The notes beneath the pieces were generated by a model, which saw nothing but the letters and a program-made list of their open reading frames with translations, was not told the origin of the DNA and searched no databases. Of a DNA stretch of 64,000 nucleotides, positions 37,192-45,515 are shown piece after piece (the first letter of the stretch is position 1; each line of letters opens with the position of its first letter). The DNA comes from Methanobacterium sp. UBA375. GTDB lineage: Archaea > Methanobacteriota > Methanobacteria > Methanobacteriales > Methanobacteriaceae. The position numbers and the translations under genes are program-made. Where the stretch lies: positions 1 to 64,000 of the forward strand of contig DAGC01000003.1 of the NCBI GenBank assembly GCA_002495625.1, written 5' to 3'.

Positions 37192-37932
37192 ATGATATCC
37201 CTTAAAAAAAGATGCTTAGCAGAGTTAATAGGTACATTTTTCCTTGTTTACATCGGAACGGGTGCTGCAATTATAACTTTACTTATAAGTAAGGGGTCGG
37301 CGCCACCAAACGCATTCAATATAGGTATTGGTGCTCTTGGTGGATTAGGTGACTGGTTTGCAATAGGAATGGCATTTGGACTTACAGTTGCCGTTTTAAT
37401 TTATGCAATAGGGCATATATCAGGTTGTCATATAAACCCCGCAGTTACACTTGCACTATGGGCTATTAAAAAGTTTCCCACCGGCGAAGTAGCTCCTTAC
37501 ATCATTGCACAGGTTATAGGTGCATCCATCGCCAGTTTTGCCCTGGCTGCAAGTGTAGGAATGGATGCAGTTACAGTTGGAGGTCTCGGTGCCACAGCCC
37601 CATTTGAAGGAATCGGATACTTACAGGCAATTTTAGTTGAAATGATAGGAACTTTCCTTTTAATGCTGGTCCTAATGGGATCTGCAGTTGATAAAAGAGC
37701 CGCACCAGGGTTTGCAGGTATTAGTATTGGTTTTACAGTTGCAGCAGTAATAACAACCATAGGTAACATCACAGGAGCGTCCATAAATCCAGCAAGAACC
37801 TTCGGGCCTTACTTAGGTGATCTGATTCTTGGTGGGAGTAACCTGTGGAATTATTTCCCCATATACCTAATCGGACCCGTAGTTGGGGCTGTTTTAGCTG
37901 CCTTAATTTACAACTACATATCTTCAGAATAA
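37192..37932 (+). CDS. aqpM: Aquaporin, AqpM type
   Basis: A 246-residue channel of the MIP family, the same length as AqpM of Methanothermobacter marburgensis and very similar to it in the parts I recall. Six membrane segments and the two half-helices with HINPAVTLALW (near residue 82) and SINPARTFGPYLGD (near 199) are present. AqpM carries water and, slowly, glycerol and perhaps dissolved gases such as H2S or CO2. The AAGGTG ribosome site lies six bases upstream. It is the third gene of the DUF2193-DUF2180-aqpM row, so its use may be tied to the inducer of palindrome site D rather than to osmotic stress alone. Confidence 0.95.
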   Translation: MISLKKRCLAELIGTFFLVYIGTGAAIITLLISKGSAPPNAFNIGIGALGGLGDWFAIGMAFGLTVAVLIYAIGHISGCHINPAVTLALWAIKKFPTGEVAPYIIAQVIGASIASFALAASVGMDAVTVGGLGATAPFEGIGYLQAILVEMIGTFLLMLVLMGSAVDKRAAPGFAGISIGFTVAAVITTIGNITGASINPARTFGPYLGDLILGGSNLWNYFPIYLIGPVVGAVLAALIYNYISSE

Positions 37933-38005
37933 AAAAAAATTTTGTACAAGGAAATAAGAGGTGGGATTACAAAGTCTGTCAATAAAAAAAACAAAGTGTG
38001 ACTCA

Positions 38006-38476
38006 TTATCCATGGGTAAGTTCTTCTTCCACAGATAAGTTCTTTTTCAGCTCCTTCAGAGCTCCCAAGAAGTTATTTAAAGTTTCTTCATCCATTTTTT
38101 TAAATGCGTTCTGGATGAACACATCGCTAGCTTCATTTTTAATGGTTTTGATGAGATCTCGACCTTCATCAGTGAAAACAACTCTGTTTATACGTAGATC
38201 ATTTTCATCTCTTACTTTTTTAATTAAACCCTTTTTTTCAAGCCTTTTTATTCTTCCGGATAATGTATGGGGTGCATTACCAATGTCTGCAGCTATCTGG
38301 CCAATTGCGGGAGGTAACCCATTATTTGGAACCAAACCTGATTCTATCTCATCAAGTTCTATTAATAAATGGAATTGCTCTAAGGTTAAACCATATTTCT
38401 GGGATGTTTCATGATACTTAAAATGTATTATCCTGTTTATTTGTTTCCAATATTTCCATGTTTCAGTTACATCCAC
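38006..38476 (-). CDS. MarR-family transcriptional regulator
   Basis: A 156-residue winged-helix protein. IGQIAADIGNAPHTLSGRIKRLEKKGLI (about residues 62-89) is the helix-turn-helix, and RDENDLRINRVVFTDEG the wing. The start is GTG at 38476 with AGGTGG four bases before. It is convergent with aqpM, and its promoter region has the palindrome TATGTT-ATAAA-AACATA over a TATA-like TTTTTATAACATA, probably its own operator. It is a candidate regulator of the shared AYGAT-TAT-ATCGT sites because it lies among them, but its own palindrome is different, so this is uncertain. Confidence 0.87.
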   Translation of the reverse strand: MDVTETWKYWKQINRIIHFKYHETSQKYGLTLEQFHLLIELDEIESGLVPNNGLPPAIGQIAADIGNAPHTLSGRIKRLEKKGLIKKVRDENDLRINRVVFTDEGRDLIKTIKNEASDVFIQNAFKKMDEETLNNFLGALKELKKNLSVEEELTHG

Positions 38477-38515
38477 ATGACCACCTACACTTCTATTGGT
38501 GAAAGATATATATTA

Positions 38516-38532
38516 TATGTTATAAAAACATA
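38516..38532. promoter_or_regulatory. Inverted repeat TATGTT-N5-AACATA before a MarR gene
   Basis: Six-base perfect arms around ATAAA lie 40-56 bases before the GTG start and overlap the TATA element of the MarR gene on the minus strand. This is a likely autoregulatory site. The following 38533-38816 is AT-rich and holds nothing I recognise. Confidence 0.45.
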
Positions 38533-38816
38533 ATGGAGGTCCGTTGATAAGTTTATTCAACTTTCTCCCCAGTTTCCGGATACAAGATTATCCTGTTATC
38601 TACATTATCAGAAAACATAACCAGAATCACTGTAACGACAGACGATGCCTATTTCAATCAAAAGTTACCTGATATCTAATTTAATAGGAAACAGATTTGT
38701 TAAAGTGATGATCAGGAAAAGATGATATGATCTGATTTTGTTTACTAAAAATGTCATAAAAAAATTGGTCAATAAAATATTAAATAAATGTTATAGAATA
38801 ATTATCGCAGGTATAT

Positions 38817-39020
38817 TTACGGTTCTATATCCTTAAATCGTACAGCACAGGTTTTTCCACCTGCACCCCAGTGTTCTTTTGGAATTTCATGTACAATCAC
38901 ACTAATAGCATCCGCTGGCACATCCATATCCACAAAAACCTTTGTAATTAGAATTCTCAATCAAATACTCTATCTTCCTGACTAATCCCTTCCCACATAT
39001 TTTACCTGAACCACTGGCAT
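38817..39020 (-). pseudogene. 4-oxalocrotonate tautomerase-like pseudogene
   Basis: From the ATG at 39020 the product starts MPVVQVKY, with the catalytic Pro after Met. The frame then shifts (WEGISQED is read in another frame), and in-frame stops appear (TAG, TAG, TGA). The last 40 codons are again clean: KVFVDMDVPADAISVIVHE, then IPKEHWGAGGKTCAVRF, ending at a stop at 38817. The parts add up to a normal tautomerase of about 67 residues broken by at least two indels. Its DNA is related to the shorter gene at 32790-32948, including the flanking GTGATTTAATGC/GTGATTTAAATGC. Palindrome site E stands 60 bases upstream, so promoter and gene were copied together. Confidence 0.75.
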
Positions 39021-39080
39021 TTAAATCACATCCTTTATCGTATGTTTTTTTTATCCAGAATTCCCTGAAAATTATATCGT

Positions 39081-39099
39081 TTTATGATTATATCGTAAT
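39081..39099. promoter_or_regulatory. Shared palindrome, site E (before tautomerase pseudogene)
   Basis: TTTATGATTATATCGTAAT; core ATGAT-TAT-ATCGT. A further half site ATTATATCGT lies directly beside it at 39071-39080. On the minus strand TTTATGTGTGATTA precedes it as a weak TATA element. Confidence 0.55.
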
Positions 39100-39187
39100 C
39101 ACACATAAATATTTGTGCAACAAAGAAAATTAGAGTTTAAACATAAATCTAAAAGTCTCAGGAAATGTATCGTTTCTATGATATCTT

Positions 39188-39805
39188 TCAGGGATTTCTT
39201 CTTTTTACATACTCCTCCACAGCCCGGGAGCCGAAGTAGAATATAACTACAGCACCGACGATCCAGGTGAAGTTGGTTACAATGGTCTTTATCGGCTCAT
39301 CAGCCGGCAGGTTTATACTACCAAAGGCTACCAGGGGCACGAAGGCAAAGTAGATTATTACAAAAGAACCGGTAACTGCTTTTCTTACCTCACCGGTGTT
39401 CAGTGGAGATGTACCGGACATGTAGCTGGTAATCAGGAGTAATCCGAAGAAGGTGATTATTCCCAGACCTATGAATATCCAGGGGGTGGGGATTTTCAAC
39501 GCCCAGACCAGGAGGGGTAATATGATTAAGTCAATTACAACCAGTGCCAGGACCATCCTGAGGGCACCGGACCATTTTTTTCCCCGGAAATTTTTCACCT
39601 GCTTGCGGAAATTATCCCTCTCTTTAATAGCCTTTATCCTCTCTTTATCCAGCCATTCAGCCTTCTTCTCCAGTTCTTCATTGGACTTCTCCAGTCTTTC
39701 AATCTTCTCCCTATCAAGCCTTCTGATCTCCTCGCCCAGGGTATCCTTTTCCTGATAAAGATGTCCAATATCCTTATTTAAATCGAATTTTCCCTCATCT
39801 GGCAT
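39188..39805 (-). CDS. Coiled-coil membrane protein, unknown
   Basis: A 205-residue protein with a highly charged N-terminal coiled coil (about residues 10-75, heptads such as EEIRRLDREKIERLEKSNEE). Four hydrophobic segments follow (about 84-103, 108-127, 144-163 and 175-192), and a basic end EEYVKRRNP. It is probably anchored in the cell membrane with the coil in the cytoplasm. I know no family for it. It is a single gene, with GAGGGGAC before the ATG. It lies between the accessory stretch on its left and the aromatic biosynthesis genes on its right. Confidence 0.7.
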   Translation of the reverse strand: MPDEGKFDLNKDIGHLYQEKDTLGEEIRRLDREKIERLEKSNEELEKKAEWLDKERIKAIKERDNFRKQVKNFRGKKWSGALRMVLALVVIDLIILPLLVWALKIPTPWIFIGLGIITFFGLLLITSYMSGTSPLNTGEVRKAVTGSFVIIYFAFVPLVAFGSINLPADEPIKTIVTNFTWIVGAVVIFYFGSRAVEEYVKRRNP

Positions 39806-40067
39806 GTTAGTCCCCTCCTATGACTTACGAGATAATTTTGAATATGAAATTCCATAGTATAATTGGATTTACATACATATTAAAGTTTTCAAATCCCTGA
39901 ACCCCATTTGAAAATTAAAAGCAAAGACCATAATGGAAATCAGGGAAAGGAAAGAGTACCCATAAAAATAGGGATTAGTTTTTTATATCAGCTAATGTAA
40001 ATCCTCATACAGTATCGATTGTAACATTTTCTATTAATCGAATTCATACTCATGGGAGGAGGGTCTT

Positions 40068-40862
40068 ATGATAGGTAAAAAAATTAGAATAGAAAGGATA
40101 CTCGACCGAAAAACAGGTCGATGCGTAATTGTACCCATGGATCACGGTGTCTCCGTGGGCCCCATAGATGGGATCATCGACATGGCAGAAACCATCGACG
40201 AAGTGGCCAGCGGAGGAGCAAACGCCGTTATAGTACATAAAGGAATAGTTGGAAGCGGGCATAGAGGATACGGAAGAGACATCGGACTGATAATACACTT
40301 ATCAGCCAGCACAGCACTGGGACCAGACCCGGACAACAAGGTACTGGTAACATCCGTGGAGAAGGCACTGCAGATGGGTGCCGATGCAGTTTCCGTCCAC
40401 GTGAACGTGGGATCGAAGAAGGAACCAGAGATGCTCAACATACTGGGTACCACCGCCGAGATATGCGACGACTGGGGAATGCCACTCATCGCCATGATGT
40501 ACCCCCGGGGAGAGAAAATTAAGGACGAACACCACGCCGACGTGGTTAAACTAGCCTCCCGGGCCGGGGCAGAATTAGGGGCAGACATCATCAAAACCAA
40601 CTACACCGGAGACCCAGAGACTTTCCGGGAAGTTATAGACGGATGTCCAGTCCCACTGGTAATAGCCGGCGGCCCCCGGGTTGAAACCGACCGTGAACTC
40701 TTAGAAATGGTTAAAAACTCGGTAGATGTTGGTGGTGCAGGTGTGGCCATTGGCCGGAACATTTTCCAGGCCAAATCACCCCGAAAAACAACCAGAGCCA
40801 TCGCTGAAATCGTGCACAACGACATGGAAGTAGATGACGCCCTGAATATACTCAACGGTTAA
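40068..40862 (+). CDS. 2-amino-3,7-dideoxy-D-threo-hept-6-ulosonate synthase
   Basis: A 264-residue class I aldolase of the DhnA/FbaB type. It joins 6-deoxy-5-ketofructose-1-phosphate and aspartate semialdehyde to make ADH, the first step of the archaeal aromatic amino acid pathway (MJ0400 type). Marks are VIVPMDHGVSVGP (near residue 22), MMYPRGEKI (near 144), the Schiff-base Lys in ADIIKTNYTGD (near 184), and the phosphate-binding AGGPRVETD and GGAGVAIGRN. A very strong GGAGGAGGG ribosome site stands upstream. The next gene, 65 bases on, is the second step of the same pathway, which fixes the assignment against a plain fructose-bisphosphate aldolase. Confidence 0.93.
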   Translation: MIGKKIRIERILDRKTGRCVIVPMDHGVSVGPIDGIIDMAETIDEVASGGANAVIVHKGIVGSGHRGYGRDIGLIIHLSASTALGPDPDNKVLVTSVEKALQMGADAVSVHVNVGSKKEPEMLNILGTTAEICDDWGMPLIAMMYPRGEKIKDEHHADVVKLASRAGAELGADIIKTNYTGDPETFREVIDGCPVPLVIAGGPRVETDRELLEMVKNSVDVGGAGVAIGRNIFQAKSPRKTTRAIAEIVHNDMEVDDALNILNG

Positions 40863-40927
40863 ATTAAAGCTTACCGAATATGAATTTAGAGCTTACACGA
40901 TGAATAAACACTAGGAGGTATAGTAAG

Positions 40928-42052
40928 ATGAAATTCGCATGGGTCATGGCCGAAGGCATGCCATGGAATAAGAAAAAGGGATTCATAACCACCGCCCTGG
41001 AATCAGGAATAGACCATATCGTGGACTTCACCGACACAGAAAACATCCAGAAACTGGGCAACGTAAAAATAATCTCGGATGTGGAAGGTTCAGATATCTT
41101 CCTAGTGGGTAGAAATGGTGAAGGAGACGGAACCATACCTTTACCAAAAGTTTTATCTGAGTCCAAGGATTTATCTACGGTTAGAAGAATTAAAAGTAAA
41201 GAAGAACCGGTCACCGCCTATGTGGAGATCACCAGTAAAGAACATGAGCAGCTGGCTGCCTTACTGGGTAAATATGCCGACTACCTGATTCTTCTGGGGA
41301 AGGATTGGAAGGTAATTCCCCTGGAAAATATCATCGCCGAACTGCAGAAAGAAGACGTTAAACTGATAGCCGCAGTATCTGATTATGAAGAGGCTAAACT
41401 GGCCCTGGAAACCCTGGAATACGGTACTGACGGGGTTTTATTATGTCCCAGTGAGATAAGCCAGATAAAGAAGGTGGCTGAACTGGTGGATGAATTAGAC
41501 ACAGAAAGCTACAAACTCAAACCAGCCACCGTCACCCGTGTAGAACCAGTTGGTTCTGGAGACAGGGTGTGCGTGGACACCTGCTCCATGATGGGCATAG
41601 GAGAGGGTATGCTCATAGGATCCTATTCCAAAGGGTTGTTCCTGGTCCACAGCGAATCCATGGAAAGCGAATACGTGGCCTCAAGACCCTTCCGGGTAAA
41701 TGCCGGCCCAGTACACGCCTATATCATGACCCCTGGAAACAAAACCAAGTACCTCTCAGAGATCGAAACTGGAGACGAAGTCCTGGCCGTAGATAAGGAG
41801 GGTAACACCAAAAACGTCATAGTCGGACGGGTGAAGATTGAAAAACGTCCGCTCATGCTGGTGGAAGCTGAATATGACGATGTAACATTGAGGACTCTGC
41901 TTCAAAATGCGGAGACCATCCGTCTGGTCACCGAAGAGGGCAGACCAGTCTCTGTCGCCGAGCTTAAAGTAGGCGATAAGATCATGGTATACCTGGACCC
42001 CGATGCCAGACACTTTGGAATGGCCATCGAAGAAACCATAATCGAGAAATAA
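40928..42052 (+). CDS. 3-dehydroquinate synthase II
   Basis: A 374-residue enzyme (MJ1249 type) that uses NAD to deaminate and cyclise ADH to 3-dehydroquinate, bypassing DAHP. The start MKFAWVMAEGMPWNKKKGFITTALE, the middle EPVGSGDRVCVDTCSMMGIGEGMLIGS (near residue 205) and RPFRVNAGPVHAYI (near 257) are typical of this archaeal family. Length fits. TAGGAGGT stands eight bases before the ATG. It follows the ADH synthase gene by 65 bases on the same strand; the two form the pathway's entry operon. No later shikimate gene is in the window. Confidence 0.94.
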   Translation: MKFAWVMAEGMPWNKKKGFITTALESGIDHIVDFTDTENIQKLGNVKIISDVEGSDIFLVGRNGEGDGTIPLPKVLSESKDLSTVRRIKSKEEPVTAYVEITSKEHEQLAALLGKYADYLILLGKDWKVIPLENIIAELQKEDVKLIAAVSDYEEAKLALETLEYGTDGVLLCPSEISQIKKVAELVDELDTESYKLKPATVTRVEPVGSGDRVCVDTCSMMGIGEGMLIGSYSKGLFLVHSESMESEYVASRPFRVNAGPVHAYIMTPGNKTKYLSEIETGDEVLAVDKEGNTKNVIVGRVKIEKRPLMLVEAEYDDVTLRTLLQNAETIRLVTEEGRPVSVAELKVGDKIMVYLDPDARHFGMAIEETIIEK

Positions 42053-42152
42053 TTAAATTAGGTTTCTCTTACCCTAAAAATTTTTTTTAACTCATTTATC
42101 AGTGATTGAGGATTAATCAGGATAGAATATCTCATATAGGGGGTATTATAAA

Positions 42153-42704
42153 ATGAGGGCGTTTCTGGCAGTAGATTTGGACGAATCCCTACAGGATAAA
42201 GTGTTAGAAGTACAAGACAGACTTAACGAGGCAAACGCTACTGTTAAATTTGTTGAAAAGGAAAACCTGCACTTCACCTGCAAATTCTTTGGTGAAATCT
42301 CCCAGGATAAAAGGGATAAAATAAGTGAGATAATAAAAGAGAAGATAACCAAGTATGACAGCTTCCCCATCAATATCAAAAAGTTAGGGGTTTTCCCACA
42401 TCTGGGTTACATCCGGGTAGTCTGGTTAGGCTTAGAAGACTCCGGGAATTTCTCCAGGATACTCATGGATTTCGATGAAGAATTCACTAAACTGGGTTAC
42501 AAAAAAGAGAGAAGTTACACCCCCCACTTAACTATAGGACGGGTGAAGGGTAAGAAGAACAAGGAAGCCCTTGTCGCTAAAATTAAAGAACTGGAAGAGT
42601 CAGAGATCGGCTCCATGAAAGTAGATAAATTGATCCTTAAAAAGAGCGAACTAACCCCAGAAGGACCGATTTATACCATGGTAGAGGAATTTAAGCTTAA
42701 ATGA
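42153..42704 (+). CDS. thpR: RNA 2',3'-cyclic phosphodiesterase (2H family, LigT-like)
   Basis: A 183-residue 2H phosphoesterase. The two His-x-Thr motifs are clear: LHFTCKFFG (near residue 43) and PHLTIGRVKG (near 128), at the usual spacing. The family opens 2',3'-cyclic phosphates at RNA ends and, in vitro, joins tRNA halves 2'-5'. Length is standard. AGGGGG lies ten bases before the ATG. In related methanogens I recall this gene directly before cca; here a flavoprotein gene stands between them. It acts in the cytoplasm on RNA ends. Confidence 0.93.
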   Translation: MRAFLAVDLDESLQDKVLEVQDRLNEANATVKFVEKENLHFTCKFFGEISQDKRDKISEIIKEKITKYDSFPINIKKLGVFPHLGYIRVVWLGLEDSGNFSRILMDFDEEFTKLGYKKERSYTPHLTIGRVKGKKNKEALVAKIKELEESEIGSMKVDKLILKKSELTPEGPIYTMVEEFKLK

Positions 42705-43008
42705 TAATCAACCCCATATTTTATCTTTTAAGCTTAAAACCTGCCCTTGAGTCTGATTATAACGTCTTCACCAGGATGCAAAAATCGTACGGCAACACCT
42801 AAACCGTGAACCCCCCAGGTTCCCCGTCAATTATTTGCTGTTCATTCTTTTTTATCTTCTATTTTAGTTATTTAAAAAAATTTAAAGTTAAAGGGATGAG
42901 TTTTTTCAAATATATAAACATACCATTGTTCCGTAGGGACTCCTTTATTTTTAACCCATAATTATTTGTAAATGGGTTGTTATACCTGAGCTAGGAGGAA
43001 ATCAAAAA
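42705..43008. other. 304-base gap with a protein-like minus-strand remnant
   Basis: On the minus strand about 42850 to 42734 reads NEQQIIDGEPGG and, one frame away after a run of six G (42811-42816), VHGLGVAVRFLHPGEDVII followed by RLKGRF and stop. No good start codon is seen. This may be the end of a small gene broken in the G run, or chance. A promoter and AGGAGG site for the 43009 gene lie in the right part. Confidence 0.3.
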
Positions 43009-44037
43009 TTGTATGATGTAGCAGTGATAGGTGCAGGGCCTGCCGGTTGTATGGCTTCAAAAAGGATGGCTGAAGCAGGTTATAAAGTTTTACTCGTAGA
43101 AAAGATGAAATTACCCCGGGAAAAGTCATGTTCAGGTATCCTCATACCAAAATCAATCCTGATGGTGGAAAAAGAGTTTGGAGAAATTCCCGACACTGTC
43201 TTTTCACATCCCAGGATAAATCGAGGCATTATCCTAACGGGTGAAGAGGGGCAGGTGTTCAGCTTCGAAAGCGAAGGTTATAATATTTGGAGAAACCTGT
43301 TTGACCAGTGGATGGCTCAAAAGGCGGGAGATGCTGGTGTTGAGCTTAAGGATTCAACTTTGGCTAAAACCTGTGAAGAGATAAATGACCATGTTATGCT
43401 AAGGTTGAAGGAAAGGGGAAAGGTTTATCATGAGAAAGCAAAGATGGTGATTGCCTGTGAAGGTGCAGGAGGCATAATTAAAAAGGATATAAGGAAAGCA
43501 TCAGATGATTTCATTGTTACCTATCAGACTTTTTCTGAAGGTATTATCGACTTAGATCCCGATTTTTTCCATGCCTTTTTAAATCCTCGCTTCTCCGAGT
43601 ATGATGCCTGGTTTAATGTGAAAGATAACCATCTCATAATTGGAGTGGGAGTAAAAAATGCTTCAAAGATGAAGAGTTACCACTCCAAATTTCTATCATT
43701 TCTTAAGTCGCATTATAACGCTCAGATAGGAAAACCTAAAAAGGTGGAGGTTGGTATAATCCCTGAGATCAGACCAGGTTATACTGTAGATCTTGGGGAG
43801 GGAAGGGTACTTTTTGCCGGTGATGCTGCCAATCTCCTGAATCCAATGGGTGAAGGAATATCCAGTGCACTGGCCAGTGGTTATGCTGCAGCTGAGGCTA
43901 TAAAATCCAATATTCATGGTAACAATATAGATCCTAGTAATATTTTAAAGTCATATGAAAGTAAACTTAATCCCGATATTGAATACATGATAAGACAGTG
44001 GAAGTTTTTAGGTACGATTTCACCAAATTTTAGTTAA
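43009..44037 (+). CDS. FAD-dependent oxidoreductase, geranylgeranyl reductase family
   Basis: A 342-residue flavoprotein. The FAD-binding GxGxxG is VIGAGPAGCMASKRMAE at residues 6-22, followed by VLLVEK. The second FAD site is GRVLFAGDAANLLNPMGEGISSAL (near 262). These and CSGILIPKS (near 43) place it in the geranylgeranyl reductase/FixC-like group, which in archaea saturates isoprenoid chains of membrane lipids or reduces related lipids. At 342 residues it is shorter than typical GGR (about 390-400), so the substrate may differ. The start is TTG with AGGAGGAAATC upstream. It lies between thpR and cca, which does not reveal its role. Confidence 0.8.
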   Translation: MYDVAVIGAGPAGCMASKRMAEAGYKVLLVEKMKLPREKSCSGILIPKSILMVEKEFGEIPDTVFSHPRINRGIILTGEEGQVFSFESEGYNIWRNLFDQWMAQKAGDAGVELKDSTLAKTCEEINDHVMLRLKERGKVYHEKAKMVIACEGAGGIIKKDIRKASDDFIVTYQTFSEGIIDLDPDFFHAFLNPRFSEYDAWFNVKDNHLIIGVGVKNASKMKSYHSKFLSFLKSHYNAQIGKPKKVEVGIIPEIRPGYTVDLGEGRVLFAGDAANLLNPMGEGISSALASGYAAAEAIKSNIHGNNIDPSNILKSYESKLNPDIEYMIRQWKFLGTISPNFS

Positions 44038-44113
44038 CAAATCTATTTCTATAAAATAAAATAAAAATAATCAATTGTTTAAAAATTTACAGATATTTAA
44101 CAAGGTGAATTTA

Positions 44114-45496
44114 TTGTCCGAAATCAACTACCAGGATATCATAGAGGAAATCAAACCAGGAAAATGGGAAAAAAAGGCAATTGAAGAGTTTTCAGACCAT
44201 TTAATTGGTATCATTAACGCTGTAGCCATTAAAGAAGGTATCGATGCCGAAGCTATCCTGGTGGGTTCGGTGGCCAAGGACACCTGGCTTTCTGGTAAGG
44301 CCGATGTGGATATATTCATAAAATTCCCCCTGGAGACCAGTGAAGACTACCTGAAAGAGAAAGGCCTGTATCTGGGAAGTGAATGTATCAAAAATATGGG
44401 AGGTACAGCTGAATACCGTTACGCATCCCATCCCTACGTCACCGGATTAATCGCTGAACTGGAGATAGACTTCGTCCCCTGCTACGATATCAAAGACACC
44501 AAGAAGATCAAATCCGCCGTAGATAGGACCATACCCCATACAGAGTACGTGAAGAAACATTTAAAGCCAGAAGAAACGGATGAAGTGCTGCTTTTGAAGT
44601 GTTTCATGGGTACCATCGGTACCTATGGATCAGAATTCAAAGTGGGCGGTTTCGCCGGATACCTCTGTGAACTGCTGATCTTACACTATGGAACTTTCCT
44701 GAATGTACTGGAAAGTGCGGCGGAGGAATGGAAACCCGGCTACCAGATAGATCTGGAGGATCATGGTACTGCAAATCTCTTCACCGAACCCCTGGTGGTG
44801 GTCGATCCCGTGGATCCAAACCGGAATGTGGGTGCGGCTTTAAGTCTGCAGAAGTTATCTGAGTTTGTGGTTGCCTCCCGGAACTTCCTGAAAAACCCAA
44901 CCCCACTGTACTTCCAGAAAAAAGAAATTCCAGCTAATTTAGATGATATTAAAGATGAATTTAAAAAAAGAGGAAGAAAATCTCTTATTTTACTCTTTAA
45001 AGCACCGGATATACCTGCCGATGCACTCTACCCCCAGATAAAGAAGACACTGAACTCTATGGTCAGCGTAGTGGAGAGGAATGGATTTAAAACCTTTGGC
45101 AGCGGCTACTGGACCGATGAAGAGGAGAAGGTGCTCATTCTACTGGAGTTTGAGACCTGGAAACTCCCCCGGGTAAAAAAACATTACGGGCCGCCTGTAT
45201 GGTCCGGGGTCCACGCAGAAAAGTTCCAGGAAAAATATAAGGAAAATGCCTGGCTTGAAGGAGACCGTTGGGTGGCCCGGGTGGATAGAAAGCACAGGGA
45301 AGTGGAGGATCTTTTGAAGGACGCCTTATCAAGGGAAGAGATTAATCTTCTCCGGTTTGGTAAGCACATAAAAAGCAAGATCCTGGAGGAATATGAGTTA
45401 CAGGATCTGGATGAATTTTTAGAGGAAGAGGTTGAATGGGAAGTTCTGGAGTTTTTATACAAGTATCTAAACCCTAATTTTAATCTATGGCGTTAA
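44114..45496 (+). CDS. cca: CCA tRNA nucleotidyltransferase, archaeal class I
   Basis: A 460-residue enzyme that adds and repairs CCA at tRNA 3' ends without a nucleic acid template. The catalytic site is VGSVAKDTWLSGKADVDIFIKF (near residue 50), with the DxD pair, and a third acidic residue in ELEIDFVPCYDI (near 118). The rest follows the archaeal class I enzyme, including the C-terminal RNA-binding part (RFGKHIKSKILEEYEL). The start is TTG at 44114, with AGGTGA five bases upstream; the frame extends 13 codons further but without a ribosome site. Length is normal. It is convergent with priS, 19 bases apart. Confidence 0.95.
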   Translation: MSEINYQDIIEEIKPGKWEKKAIEEFSDHLIGIINAVAIKEGIDAEAILVGSVAKDTWLSGKADVDIFIKFPLETSEDYLKEKGLYLGSECIKNMGGTAEYRYASHPYVTGLIAELEIDFVPCYDIKDTKKIKSAVDRTIPHTEYVKKHLKPEETDEVLLLKCFMGTIGTYGSEFKVGGFAGYLCELLILHYGTFLNVLESAAEEWKPGYQIDLEDHGTANLFTEPLVVVDPVDPNRNVGAALSLQKLSEFVVASRNFLKNPTPLYFQKKEIPANLDDIKDEFKKRGRKSLILLFKAPDIPADALYPQIKKTLNSMVSVVERNGFKTFGSGYWTDEEEKVLILLEFETWKLPRVKKHYGPPVWSGVHAEKFQEKYKENAWLEGDRWVARVDRKHREVEDLLKDALSREEINLLRFGKHIKSKILEEYELQDLDEFLEEEVEWEVLEFLYKYLNPNFNLWR

Positions 45497-45515
45497 AAAC
45501 TGGCTTTCATCTTAA

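Noticed and set aside
38533..38816. A tRNA or small RNA gene in the gap
   Set aside because: No cloverleaf-like arms, T-loop GGTTCRA or A/B box could be found by eye.
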